This document shows positions 8,512 through 16,991 of a stretch of DNA of 56,098 bases, in pieces. A program made the translations under genes and the position numbers. Each line of letters begins with the position of its first letter. Position 1 is the first letter of the stretch. The notes beneath the pieces were generated by a model, which saw nothing but the letters and a program-made list of their open reading frames with translations, did not search any database and had not been told where the DNA came from. The DNA comes from Novosphingobium sp. Fuku2-ISO-50. GTDB taxonomy: Bacteria; Pseudomonadota; Alphaproteobacteria; Sphingomonadales; Sphingomonadaceae. The stretch lies in NCBI RefSeq assembly GCF_001519055.1, contig NZ_KQ954292.1, positions 131,755 through 187,852 of the forward strand. The letters are read 5' to 3'.

Positions 8512-8940
8512 ATGAGCGACGACCCCGCATCCTTGCGCACAGCGACCGCCGACGACGCGCCTGCCGTGATCGCCCTGTGGCAGGCGGCGGGACTGACCCG
8601 TCCGTGGAACGATCCCGTCAGCGATTTTGCCAAGGCCGTCGCGCATCCCATGGCACGCGTGCTGCTCGCCGAGCGTTTGGGGCAAGCGCTGGGCACCGTC
8701 ATGATCGGCTATGACGGCCATCGCGGCTGGTTCTATTACCTCGCCGTCGCGCCCGCAGCACAGCGGCAGGGTATCGGCCGCCTGCTGGTGCGTGCGGGCG
8801 AAGACTGGTTGACCGCGGTCGGCTGCCCCAAAGCCATGCTGATGGTGCGCTGCGACAATGCGACCGTCGCGGCATTTTACCAGAGCCTCGGCTACGAGCC
8901 GCAAGCCGTAACCACGTTCGGCCGACGGCTCGACGGCTAG
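8512..8940 (+). CDS. GNAT acetyltransferase, YpeA-like
   Basis: A 142-residue GNAT-fold N-acetyltransferase that uses acetyl-CoA. The acetyl-CoA pyrophosphate loop is RQGIGRL. The phrases TRPWNDP and GYDGHRGWFYYLAVAP closely resemble E. coli YpeA. The acceptor is not known. ATG at 8512 is 37 bases after the methyltransferase operon and aligns with the YpeA start. The gene converges on the dioxygenase gene with a 2-base gap. Confidence 0.9.
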   Translation: MSDDPASLRTATADDAPAVIALWQAAGLTRPWNDPVSDFAKAVAHPMARVLLAERLGQALGTVMIGYDGHRGWFYYLAVAPAAQRQGIGRLLVRAGEDWLTAVGCPKAMLMVRCDNATVAAFYQSLGYEPQAVTTFGRRLDG

Positions 8941-8942
8941 AA

Positions 8943-9794
8943 TCAGGCGGCGACCATCCCCAGCCGGTCAAACCCGGTCGGCGTGGTGTCTTCGCCAAAG
9001 CGCCAGGCGGACGCGGTGACCCCGCCGCGCAAGTCGGCCTGCGAATAGATGCACGTCGCCGGATCGGCGCCCGCCGCGCCGACCGCGACCATCAGCGGAA
9101 TCAGGTGATCTTCGCGCGGATGGGCGATGCGCGCGGCCGGGGCCGCGTCCCAATGTTCCAGCGCGACAATCCGCGCCGCCGGGTCATGACCGGTCAAACT
9201 GCGGCGCAACCATGCGTCGAAGGCCGCCGAGGGCGCCGCCGCGCGCGGGTCGAACATGCGCAGATTGTGATAGCTGAGCCCGGAGCCCATGATCACCACG
9301 CCTTCGTCGCGCAACGGCGCCAGTGCCGCGCCCAGCGCGATGTGTTCATCGGGATCATAGCCATGGCGCATCGACAGGCTGACCACCGGGATCTGCGCAT
9401 CAGGATACATCGGCTGCATCATCGAAAAGGTGCCGTGATCAAACCCGCGCGACGGATCGTTGCCGATCGCGATGCCTGCCGCACGGCCAAGGTCGATCAC
9501 GCGCGCGGCCAGTTCGGGCGACCCCGGCGCGGGATAGGAAATGTGATAGGTATGTTCGGGAAAGCCGTAATAGTCATAGACCATGCCCGGCTTTGCCGCG
9601 CTCGACACGGTAAAGCCCGGCTCTTCCCAATGCCCCGATACTGCCAGAACCGCGCGCGGCGGCTCGGGCAATTGCGCCGGAAGCGCCTTGAGCGAGGCTT
9701 CGAGCCAGTCGAAGCTGCGGCGGAATTCGCCATCGAGCCACGGCCAGGGGCCGCCGCCGTGCGACAGGAAGAAAACGGGTTGGCGTTTGGTCAT
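8943..9794 (-). CDS. LigB/DODA-type extradiol ring-cleavage dioxygenase
   Basis: A 283-residue class III extradiol dioxygenase of the 4,5-DOPA dioxygenase/YgiD type. Seen: FFLSHGGGPWPWLD (metal His, residue 13), AVSGHWEEPGFTVSSA, YDYYGFPEHTYHISYPAPGSPELA, GFDHGTFSMMQPMYPDA, GSGLSYHNLRMF. These are the metal and substrate histidine segments of YgiD-like proteins. The physiological substrate is unclear; YgiD-like enzymes act on catecholic compounds. Single gene, convergent with the acetyltransferase. Confidence 0.9.
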   Translation of the reverse strand: MTKRQPVFFLSHGGGPWPWLDGEFRRSFDWLEASLKALPAQLPEPPRAVLAVSGHWEEPGFTVSSAAKPGMVYDYYGFPEHTYHISYPAPGSPELAARVIDLGRAAGIAIGNDPSRGFDHGTFSMMQPMYPDAQIPVVSLSMRHGYDPDEHIALGAALAPLRDEGVVIMGSGLSYHNLRMFDPRAAAPSAAFDAWLRRSLTGHDPAARIVALEHWDAAPAARIAHPREDHLIPLMVAVGAAGADPATCIYSQADLRGGVTASAWRFGEDTTPTGFDRLGMVAA

Positions 9795-10094
9795 GCCGGG
9801 TGTCTAGCGCGACTGCGCCGACAAGGGCAGTTGGAAAGTCTTGCACGGGCGCATTCCAGATATTCGAACAAGGCGCGCAAACGAGGCGACGGTTTGCAGC
9901 GCATTTTCCGTAAATGGCCAATCGGTAATGAAATGCTCACCGCCTGTTCGCATCTGCACACCTACCCGTGCCGGTCGGCGATGGGCAGTCGGCTTTCGAT
10001 CGCGACGTGACGGTCCCCTGTTACGATTCGTTCCCGGCTGTCCATCGTCACCTGGTTGATGCTATAGGCCGGCCAGACCAAACCGGGGACCAGT
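9795..10094. other. 300-bp intergenic region with probable divergent promoters
   Basis: The gap between two divergent genes. It holds moderately AT-rich patches (TCCAGATATTCGAA; GATGCTATAGGCC close to 10050-10070, a possible -10 element) but no gene, RNA or exact repeat that I can identify. Confidence 0.4.
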
Positions 10095-13000
10095 GTGCAA
10101 CGTCCGATTTTTTTCGATCCCACCGGCCGCCGCCGCCGCTGGACACGCCGCGCCATCTTTGCCGCAATCGCCTTGCTGATCATCACGGCGCTGGCCTTTG
10201 CCACCACGGTCGCCACGGTTCCGGCTTCCCAGCCGCTCAAGCTTGGATTCGAACGACCGCAGCCTTTGCCGCTGCGCACCCAGGTCGGGCGGCTGTCGCG
10301 CAGCATTTCCAACTTGTTCGGTCGGCGCAGCGTTCGCGCCGTGACCCAGTCGCAGAACCTGACGGTCGGGTTCTACTCCCCGTTTGGCGGAGGCGCGATC
10401 GAAAGCCTCAAGCGCCAGGTGGGCCAACTCGACTGGATCGCCCCGACGCTGATGTCGATCGATCACCAGGGTAATTTCATCGCCGGCGACAATGCGCCGA
10501 TGCGCCGCGTGCTGGCGGGGCAAGTGCGCCGCCCGCTGGTCGTCGATGTCGTGCAGAACGTCGCAAACGGCATTTGGGATGGCCCAGCCACGACGCGCGC
10601 GCTGGCCAATCCGGTACAGCGCGCCTCGCTTGTCCGCAGCATCGATGCCGCGCTCGACGCCAACAACGACGCCGGGGTGATGATCGATTTCGAGGCGATG
10701 CCGCCCGCAGGTATCGCGGTGTTGCGCCAGTTCCTTGGCGAATTGCACGCGCGGCTGGCGCCCAAGCACCGGCTGGTCAGCGTCACCGTGCCGATCGACG
10801 ACGAAGCATGGAATGTCCGCTCGTTCGCCCAGGTCGCCGACAAAGTCGTGCTGATGGCCTATGACGAACACTACATGACCGGCACGCCCGGGCCGATCGC
10901 ATCGAACGCCTGGTTTGTCAGCCACATGAGCGATGCGCTCAAGGGCGTTCCGGCCAACAAGGTGATCGTTGCGCTGGGCAGCTATGCCTATGACTGGCAC
11001 GGCGGCGATGCCGACCCGCTGACGGTCGAAGAAGCCTGGCTCTCGGCGCTCGATTCGGGCACCCGCCCGTTCTGGGACAAGAACAGCGGCAACGCGGGCT
11101 TTGCCTTCAACGACGACAACGATGCCAATCCCGCCACCCCCGGCATTCGCCACGACGTCTGGATCCTCGATGCCGCGACGAGCTGGAACCAGATGCAGGT
11201 GCTCGGCCAGATGGGCATCAATTCGGTCGCGCTGTGGCGGCTGGGCTCGGAAGATCCGGGCTTCTGGACCGCGCTTTCAAGCTGGCGCCAGGGCGGCGGG
11301 CGCGGCGGCAAGCCTTTGCCCAATCTCGGTGCCTTGCGCGAAATGACCAACGTCGACATCGAAGGCAATGGCGAGATACTGCGCGTCGATGCCGTGCCGC
11401 GGGCGGGGAACCGCACGCTGAATTACGATCCGCATTCGGCTCTGGTGCTCAACGAAGCCTACGATCAGCTGCCGATGCCCTATGTCGTGCGGCGGACCGG
11501 CGACAAGCCAAAGCAGATCGCGCTGACCTTCGACGACGGCCCCGATCCCAAATATACGCCGCAGATCCTGTCGGTGCTCGAACGCTATCACGTGCCCGGC
11601 ACGTTCTTCGTGATCGGCGAAAACGGGGTGCAAAACCGCGGGATTCTCGAACGCACGGTCGCCGATGGAAACGAGATCGGCAACCACAGCTATACCCACC
11701 CCAACATGGCCGATGTCAGCGACACCGGAATCCGGCTCGAACTCAACGCCACCCAGCGCCTGATCGAGGCCTATACCGGACGATCGACCCGCCTGTTCCG
11801 CGCGCCCTATTTCGGGGATGCCGAGCCGAGCACGCCCGACGAACTCGGCCCCGCGCTGATCGCACAGCAACAAGGCTATACGATCGTCGGCCTGCACGGC
11901 GATCCAGGCGACTGGCAGAAGCGCACGGCCGACGACATCTATCAACGCACGGTCAATGCCGTCGAACAGGCCACGCCCGACCGCACGGTCAATGTCGTGC
12001 TGCTCCACGACGGCGGCGGCGACCGCAGCCAGACCGTGCTGGCGTTGCCCCGTATCATCGAAAAGCTGCGCGCCGACGGCTATACCTTTGTCCCGGCTTC
12101 GGCGCTGGCCGGGCTCAACCGCGATGCGGTCATGCCCAAAGTCGAAGGCTGGGATCTGGTCGCGGTGCGGGTTGACGTCGGCATCTTCGCCGTGCTGGCG
12201 ACGCTGCTGTCCGGGCTCAAATGGATGTTTTTCTTTGCCATTGCGCTCGGCGTGATCCGCGCGCTGGGAATGACCGCGCTGGCGCTGTTTGCCGATCGCG
12301 ACGAAGACATGCAGCCGCCGGTCGAAGACGGGAACGGGGACGGGAACGGGAACGGGAACGGGGACGCGTCCAGCCGCCCGCTGGTTTCGGTCATCATCCC
12401 CGCTTTCAACGAAGAGCGCGTGATCGAAAGCTCGGTGCGTCGCATCCTTGCCAGCGGCTATCACCCGATCGAAGTGATCGTCGCCGACGACGGATCGAAG
12501 GACCGCACCAGCGAAATCGTCGCGGCGGCATTCGGCGACAACCCGAGTGTGCGCCTGATGACCATGGTCAACGGCGGCAAGGCGCGCGCGCTCAACCGCG
12601 CGCTGGCGCAAGCCAATGGCGAAATCATTGTCGCGCTCGATGCCGATACACAGTTCGAGCCGGAGACGATCGCCCGACTGGTGCGCTGGTTCGGCAAGGA
12701 GGACATCGGCGCGGTCGCGGGCAATGCCAAAGTCGGCAATCGGGTCAATATCGTCACCCGCTGGCAGGCGGTCGAATATATCACCGCGCAAAACATCGAA
12801 CGCCGCGCGCTGACCCGGTTTGACGCGATCATGGTCGTGCCCGGCGCGGTCGGCGCCTGGCGCCGCAGCGCGCTGGAAGATGTCGGCGGCTATCCCGAAG
12901 ACACCCTGGCCGAGGACCAGGATCTGACTATCGCGATCCAGCGCCACGGCTGGAAAATCGCCTATGACGAAGATGCCGTCGCCTGGACCGAAGCGCCCGA

Positions 13001-13493
13001 AACGCTGCGCGCGCTCGGCAAGCAGCGCTTCCGCTGGGCCTATGGCACGTTGCAATGCCTGTGGAAGCACCGCTCGGTGCTGCGCGAGCGGTCGCCTTCG
13101 GGGCTTGCCTTTGTCGGCATGCCGCAGGCCTGGCTGTTCCAGATCGTCTTTGCGATGATTTCGCCGCTGATCGATCTCGCACTCGCGGTCTCGATCATCG
13201 GCACGATCGTGCGCATTTCGCAGCACGGCTGGGCCCAGACCCAGTCCGACGTCTTGCGCATGGGGATCTACTGGATCGGCTTCACCGCCATCGATGTCGC
13301 CTGCGGGTGGGTCGCCTATCGCCTCGACGTTCGCGAAAAGCACTATCCCGCGCTGTTGTTGCTGGCGCAGCGCTTTGTCTATCGCCAGTTGATGTACGGC
13401 GTGGTGATCCGCGCGGTCGGATCGGCCTTTGCCGGGCTCGGCATCGGCTGGGGCAAGCTGGAACGCACCGGGCGCGTCAACACGCAAGGGTAA
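10095..13493 (+). CDS. Trimodular GH18-like / NodB polysaccharide deacetylase / GT2 glycosyltransferase membrane protein
   Basis: A 1132-residue fusion. Order: short Arg-rich cytosolic tail and membrane segment (about 16-36); GH18/chitinase-like domain (about 85-440; VMIDFEAMPPAG is the acidic-motif strand); NodB deacetylase (about 470-665; ALTFDDGPDP near 476 and HSYTHPNM near 532, the metal-binding motifs); membrane segment near 700-730; a hexamer-encoded Asp/Asn-Gly linker; family 2 glycosyltransferase (VSVIIPAFNEE near 764, ALDADTQFEP, EDQDL, QRFRWAYG near 977); three or four C-terminal membrane helices. It probably synthesises, deacetylates and trims a surface beta-glycan such as a GlcNAc polymer. 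GTG start. A terminator-like hairpin follows at 13504. Confidence 0.92.
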   Translation: MQRPIFFDPTGRRRRWTRRAIFAAIALLIITALAFATTVATVPASQPLKLGFERPQPLPLRTQVGRLSRSISNLFGRRSVRAVTQSQNLTVGFYSPFGGGAIESLKRQVGQLDWIAPTLMSIDHQGNFIAGDNAPMRRVLAGQVRRPLVVDVVQNVANGIWDGPATTRALANPVQRASLVRSIDAALDANNDAGVMIDFEAMPPAGIAVLRQFLGELHARLAPKHRLVSVTVPIDDEAWNVRSFAQVADKVVLMAYDEHYMTGTPGPIASNAWFVSHMSDALKGVPANKVIVALGSYAYDWHGGDADPLTVEEAWLSALDSGTRPFWDKNSGNAGFAFNDDNDANPATPGIRHDVWILDAATSWNQMQVLGQMGINSVALWRLGSEDPGFWTALSSWRQGGGRGGKPLPNLGALREMTNVDIEGNGEILRVDAVPRAGNRTLNYDPHSALVLNEAYDQLPMPYVVRRTGDKPKQIALTFDDGPDPKYTPQILSVLERYHVPGTFFVIGENGVQNRGILERTVADGNEIGNHSYTHPNMADVSDTGIRLELNATQRLIEAYTGRSTRLFRAPYFGDAEPSTPDELGPALIAQQQGYTIVGLHGDPGDWQKRTADDIYQRTVNAVEQATPDRTVNVVLLHDGGGDRSQTVLALPRIIEKLRADGYTFVPASALAGLNRDAVMPKVEGWDLVAVRVDVGIFAVLATLLSGLKWMFFFAIALGVIRALGMTALALFADRDEDMQPPVEDGNGDGNGNGNGDASSRPLVSVIIPAFNEERVIESSVRRILASGYHPIEVIVADDGSKDRTSEIVAAAFGDNPSVRLMTMVNGGKARALNRALAQANGEIIVALDADTQFEPETIARLVRWFGKEDIGAVAGNAKVGNRVNIVTRWQAVEYITAQNIERRALTRFDAIMVVPGAVGAWRRSALEDVGGYPEDTLAEDQDLTIAIQRHGWKIAYDEDAVAWTEAPETLRALGKQRFRWAYGTLQCLWKHRSVLRERSPSGLAFVGMPQAWLFQIVFAMISPLIDLALAVSIIGTIVRISQHGWAQTQSDVLRMGIYWIGFTAIDVACGWVAYRLDVREKHYPALLLLAQRFVYRQLMYGVVIRAVGSAFAGLGIGWGKLERTGRVNTQG
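12327..12362 (+). repeat. In-frame hexanucleotide repeat (GACGGG/AACGGG x6)
   Basis: Six consecutive 6-base units of the form (G/A)ACGGG. They encode alternating Asp/Asn and Gly between the membrane segment and the GT2 domain of the trimodular enzyme. Copy changes would alter linker length without shifting the frame. Confidence 0.9.
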
Positions 13494-13503
13494 TCGGGCT
13501 GGA

Positions 13504-13533
13504 GCGTGGTGCAGATTTGTTGCAGCACGCTTT
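13504..13533 (+). terminator. Rho-independent terminator after the trimodular enzyme
   Basis: Arms GCGTGGTGCA (13504-13513) and TGCAGCACGC (13521-13530) pair at 9 of 10 positions around a 7-base loop. They are followed by TTT only, so it is a modest terminator. It begins 11 bases after the stop codon at 13493. Confidence 0.55.
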
Positions 13534-14953
13534 AACGCGGCAGGTGCAGCGTGGCGAGCAGGCCACGCCTGCCCGGCCCATCGCCGTCCGCCAGCGTGAA
13601 TTCGCCGCCGTGGAGCCTGGCAACCGCCTGGACCATCGCCAGCCCGAGCCCGCCGCCCGGCAGCGTGCGCGCGTTGTCGAGCCGGATAAAGCGTTCGACC
13701 GCGCGGTCGCGGTCTTGCGGCGGGATGCCCGGGCCATCGTCGAGCACTGCAATCCCGGCCATTCCCGGCCCCGCCCCGGCGCCGGGCCCGGCCGACGTGC
13801 TCAAGACTACGCGCCTCGCCCCGTATTTCAGCGCATTGTCGATAAGATTGGCGATCGCCCGCGACAGCAGTTCGCGATCGCACGTCACCACCACGGGCTC
13901 GAGCCGGGTTTCGAGCAGGACTCCCGATTGTTCGGCCAGCGGTTCATACAATTCGGCCATGTCTTCAACCACCCGGGCCAGATCGATCGGCAGCCGCCGG
14001 TCGGCCACCGCCCCGCCTTCCAGCCGGGTGATTTCCAGCGCGGTATCGAGCATGTGCCGCAATCCGTCGGCATTTTCGCGCGCCGCCTGCAAGGCTTCGA
14101 GCGCCACCGGCTCTTCGACCCGGTCGAGCGCGGTATCGATCGCCGCAGACAGCCGCGCCACGGGCGAGCGCAAATCATGGGCGAGCGAGGCCGAGACCGA
14201 GCTCAGCTCTGACACCAGCGTATCGATGCGTTCGGCCATGCGGTTCATCTGCAGGCGCAAATGATCGAACCCGTCGCCGCTGTGCGATTCGGGCAGACGC
14301 GCGCCGAAATTGCCCGAAGCGAGCTGCGCGGCAGTCTCGGCAATGGCATGGGTGCGCCGGCTGATCTCGACTCCGAGCAAGAGTGCGCTGGCCGTGGCAA
14401 GCGCCACCGCGACAAGGATGGTCAGCCCCCCCGCCGTGGCAAAGGCAAGATTGAACCGGCTTTCGGTCGCGCCCATCACCCCCACGATCAGACGTTCGCC
14501 ATCGGACAATTGCCCGGCGATCGCCATGCCCTCGATGTCGGGAATATCGGACCCCAGATGCACCATCACCGGGCGCGGGCGCGGCGCGATGTCAAGCGCC
14601 GGGACGCGCGCCAGATTGCTGAGCAGCGGGGGCGCCCCGCCGGTCAACGCGATGAACACGGTCGGATCGGCGGCGCTGCCCTGCTGACGGACGATCATCT
14701 GCGCCAATGCGGGGCGACCGCCCTGGAGATACGTCGCCAGCAAGTCGTCGCGCACGTCGAGCACCTGGCGCACGCGATCGGCGCGCACCACGTCGAGCAT
14801 CTGCCCGCGCAGAAAGAAAATGGCCGCCGCACTCGACAGCAATTGCAGCACGAACACCGCAGCGACCAGCCACAGCATGGTCGGCGACAGGCGACGCGGA
14901 TTGCTTGTCCGCGCGATCCTCCCCGGCCCCGGAAGGATCGGCAGGGCGCCCAT
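13532..14953 (-). CDS. Two-component sensor histidine kinase (HAMP)
   Basis: A 473-residue inner-membrane sensor kinase. Two membrane helices (about 25-45 and 155-180) flank a periplasmic sensor. A HAMP region follows, then the H-box SLAHDLRSPVARLS with the phospho-accepting His, the N-box RAIANLIDNALKYG, and the G-box LDDGPGIPPQD. The C-terminus ends LHLPR. The start at ATG 14953 gives a short tail before helix 1; the reading frame is open further upstream but that part is the reverse of the regulator gene. It lies 5 bases after the response regulator stop and is its cognate kinase. Confidence 0.9.
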   Translation of the reverse strand: MGALPILPGPGRIARTSNPRRLSPTMLWLVAAVFVLQLLSSAAAIFFLRGQMLDVVRADRVRQVLDVRDDLLATYLQGGRPALAQMIVRQQGSAADPTVFIALTGGAPPLLSNLARVPALDIAPRPRPVMVHLGSDIPDIEGMAIAGQLSDGERLIVGVMGATESRFNLAFATAGGLTILVAVALATASALLLGVEISRRTHAIAETAAQLASGNFGARLPESHSGDGFDHLRLQMNRMAERIDTLVSELSSVSASLAHDLRSPVARLSAAIDTALDRVEEPVALEALQAARENADGLRHMLDTALEITRLEGGAVADRRLPIDLARVVEDMAELYEPLAEQSGVLLETRLEPVVVTCDRELLSRAIANLIDNALKYGARRVVLSTSAGPGAGAGPGMAGIAVLDDGPGIPPQDRDRAVERFIRLDNARTLPGGGLGLAMVQAVARLHGGEFTLADGDGPGRRGLLATLHLPR

Positions 14954-14958
14954 AGCGT

Positions 14959-15645
14959 TCAATCCGCCGCCAGCCGGTATCCGGCGCCGCGCACGGTATG
15001 GAACAGCACGCGTTCCTCGCCATCGTCGATCTTGCGACGCAGGCGGCTGATATGCACGTCGATGACATTGGTGCCGGGATCGAAATGATAATCCCACACC
15101 GCTTCGAGCAGCATGGTGCGGGTCACCACTTCGCCCTGGTGCATCATGAGGTATTCGAGCAGGCGAAATTCGCGCGGCTGCAACGCGATCTTGCGCCCGC
15201 CACGGCGCACCACCCGCGTCAGCCGGTCAAGCTCAAGCTCGCCGCAGCGCAGCGTGGTGTCCTGCGCGCGGGTCGCGCCCGTGCGACGGCGCACCAGCGC
15301 CTGAACGCGGGCGAGCAACTCGGCAAACGAAAACGGTTTGCCCAGATAATCGTCGGCACCGGCGGTCAGTCCCGAAACGCGATCATCGGTGCTGCCCAGC
15401 GCCGACAGCATCAGCACGGGGGTATCGACATCCGCCGCGCGCATCGCTTTCAACACCGACAACCCGTCCATCGCGGGCAACATGCGATCGAGCACGACCA
15501 CATCGAACTGGCTGTCGGTGGCCATGAACAGCCCGTCGCGCCCGTTGTCCGCGCGGTCGACGACAAAGCCTTCCTCATCGAGCCCGCGAGCAATATAGTC
15601 ACCGATCTGGGTATCGTCCTCGATCAGCAGGATTCTGGCTGACAC
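14959..15645 (-). CDS. OmpR-family response regulator
   Basis: A 228-residue regulator. Receiver: acidic pocket EDD at residues 9-11, phospho-acceptor D53 in VVVLDRMLP, and the conserved Lys in YLGKPFS. The C-terminal winged helix ends LFHTVRGAGYRLAAD. It is co-transcribed with the downstream kinase. A GTG at 15645 gives the family start (MSARILLIEDD); no suitable ATG exists. The 92-bp gap to the divergent VirJ-like gene must contain the promoter. The signal sensed is unknown. Confidence 0.9.
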   Translation of the reverse strand: MSARILLIEDDTQIGDYIARGLDEEGFVVDRADNGRDGLFMATDSQFDVVVLDRMLPAMDGLSVLKAMRAADVDTPVLMLSALGSTDDRVSGLTAGADDYLGKPFSFAELLARVQALVRRRTGATRAQDTTLRCGELELDRLTRVVRRGGRKIALQPREFRLLEYLMMHQGEVVTRTMLLEAVWDYHFDPGTNVIDVHISRLRRKIDDGEERVLFHTVRGAGYRLAAD

Positions 15646-15737
15646 TCGCGTTCTTTCCGTTGCAAACACTTGCCATTCGCCCCACGGGCACCCTTCAACG
15701 GCCCCTGTTCCGGGCACCCTTCGCGAATTTCACCACC

Positions 15738-16505
15738 ATGCCCTCACGCTTCCCGGGCCGCAAGCTGTTTGGCTGGCTCTCGCTGATCCCCCTGCTCATC
15801 CTGGCGATCATGGCCATCGGCGGCTATTTCGACCGTCACGCGACGCGCTGGCTGCCGGCGACGGGTCCCAACCGGACGGGCCCGAATCGACCGGCGCTGG
15901 TCGCGGTCTATTTTTCCGGCGACATGGGGCTGTCGGTCGGACTGGGCGAAGGCGCGCTGAGCGTGCTGCGCCGCGACGGCATCGCCGTGCTGGCGGTCAA
16001 TTGCTCGCTCGCGTTCCGCAAGGCGCAAAGCCGCGCCTATGTCGATGCGCTGGTCGCCGATACCTTGCGCCGCGCGCTGACCGAAAGCGGCGCGCGCCAG
16101 GTCGTGATCATGGGCGGATCGTTTGGCGCCGACGTGATCGGCACCGGCATCGGCGCGTTGCCGCCCGATCTTTCCCGGCGGATTGCCGCCGTCGTGCTGA
16201 TCGTGCCGGGAACCCAGGTGTTCTTTCACGCCAATCCCACCGGGCTGTTCTATGCGGGCATTCCCGACAGCGACCCGCGCCAGACCGTGCGTGCGCTGCG
16301 CGGCCTGCCGGTGACATGCATCTATGGTCGCGATGAAGCCGACAGCCTGTGCCGCGCGCGCGAACTGGCCGGCGCCCGGCGCGTGGAGATCCCCGACGGG
16401 CATCTCATGCTCAGCCATTATCGCCGCCTGGCCGAAGAAACCGCGCGCGCCGCGCTCGATCCGCCCCCGCCGCTGCTCCTGCCGCTACCCCCGCCGCGAC
16501 CATGA
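15738..16505 (+). CDS. VirJ/AcvB-like lipoaminoacid hydrolase
   Basis: A 255-residue alpha/beta-hydrolase of the VirJ type with an N-terminal membrane anchor or signal (LFGWLSLIPLLILAIMAIGGY). Seen: the family phrase YFSGDMG near residue 57, the nucleophile elbow GGSFGADVIG (Ser), LIVPGTQVFFHAN, and a late His in PDGHLMLSHY. In rhizobia and Agrobacterium, AcvB sits with lpiA/mprF and hydrolyses lysyl-phosphatidylglycerol in the periplasm. Here an mprF-like gene is two genes downstream, supporting the same job. ATG 15738 gives the best signal region. The C-terminus is a low-complexity Pro/Leu tail. Confidence 0.85.
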   Translation: MPSRFPGRKLFGWLSLIPLLILAIMAIGGYFDRHATRWLPATGPNRTGPNRPALVAVYFSGDMGLSVGLGEGALSVLRRDGIAVLAVNCSLAFRKAQSRAYVDALVADTLRRALTESGARQVVIMGGSFGADVIGTGIGALPPDLSRRIAAVVLIVPGTQVFFHANPTGLFYAGIPDSDPRQTVRALRGLPVTCIYGRDEADSLCRARELAGARRVEIPDGHLMLSHYRRLAEETARAALDPPPPLLLPLPPPRP

Positions 16506-16574
16506 CTTCGGTGCGGCATCGACTGATCCCGCCATCCATTTTCACGCTACGTCGGACATGGTCTTGACGCCAAA

Positions 16575-16991
16575 TTGCGTTATGAGGCCGTGGTGTTTTG
16601 CCTGTCCAATCTCGTCCTGGCGCTTGGCGCCGCTGCTTCGCTTGCCAGCCATCAGCCCGACCCCTTGCGCGGGTCATGGCGCAATCCCGATGGGTCGGTA
16701 ACGATCCGCATCGATGAATGCGGCGCCCGCCTGTGCGGCTGGGTCACTGCGGCAAGCTCCGATGCGATTGCCGATGCCAAAGACGGCGGCACCGACCGCC
16801 TGATCGGCGCGCAACTGTTCGAAAGCTATCGCCGCGATGGCGCCAACCACTGGAGCGGGGAAGTCTTCGTGCCCGACCTTGGCCATCGCTTTGCCTCGCA
16901 CATCGTGCTGGTCGACCGTGCACATGCGCGCATTGCCGGATGCCTGCTTGGTCGGTTCCTGTGCCAGTCGCAGATCTGGCAACGCGTATGA
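16575..16991 (+). CDS. DUF2147 secreted protein
   Basis: A 138-residue small exported protein. A signal-like start (FCLSNLVLALGAAASLASHQ) is followed by the DUF2147 pattern: DPLRGSWRNPDGSVTIRIDECGARLCGWV near residue 29 and a basic, Cys-containing end. The function of the family is unknown; members are periplasmic or outer-surface. The most likely start is TTG at 16575, since no ATG fits before the signal peptide; a GTG five codons in is an alternative. The TGA overlaps the mprF ATG (ATGA at 16988), so the two are translationally coupled. Confidence 0.8.
   Translation: MRYEAVVFCLSNLVLALGAAASLASHQPDPLRGSWRNPDGSVTIRIDECGARLCGWVTAASSDAIADAKDGGTDRLIGAQLFESYRRDGANHWSGEVFVPDLGHRFASHIVLVDRAHARIAGCLLGRFLCQSQIWQRV

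Noticed and set aside
11277..13883. 868-codon open frame on the minus strand
   Set aside because: Antisense to the GH18-NodB-GT2 gene and part of the kinase gene; no domain sense.
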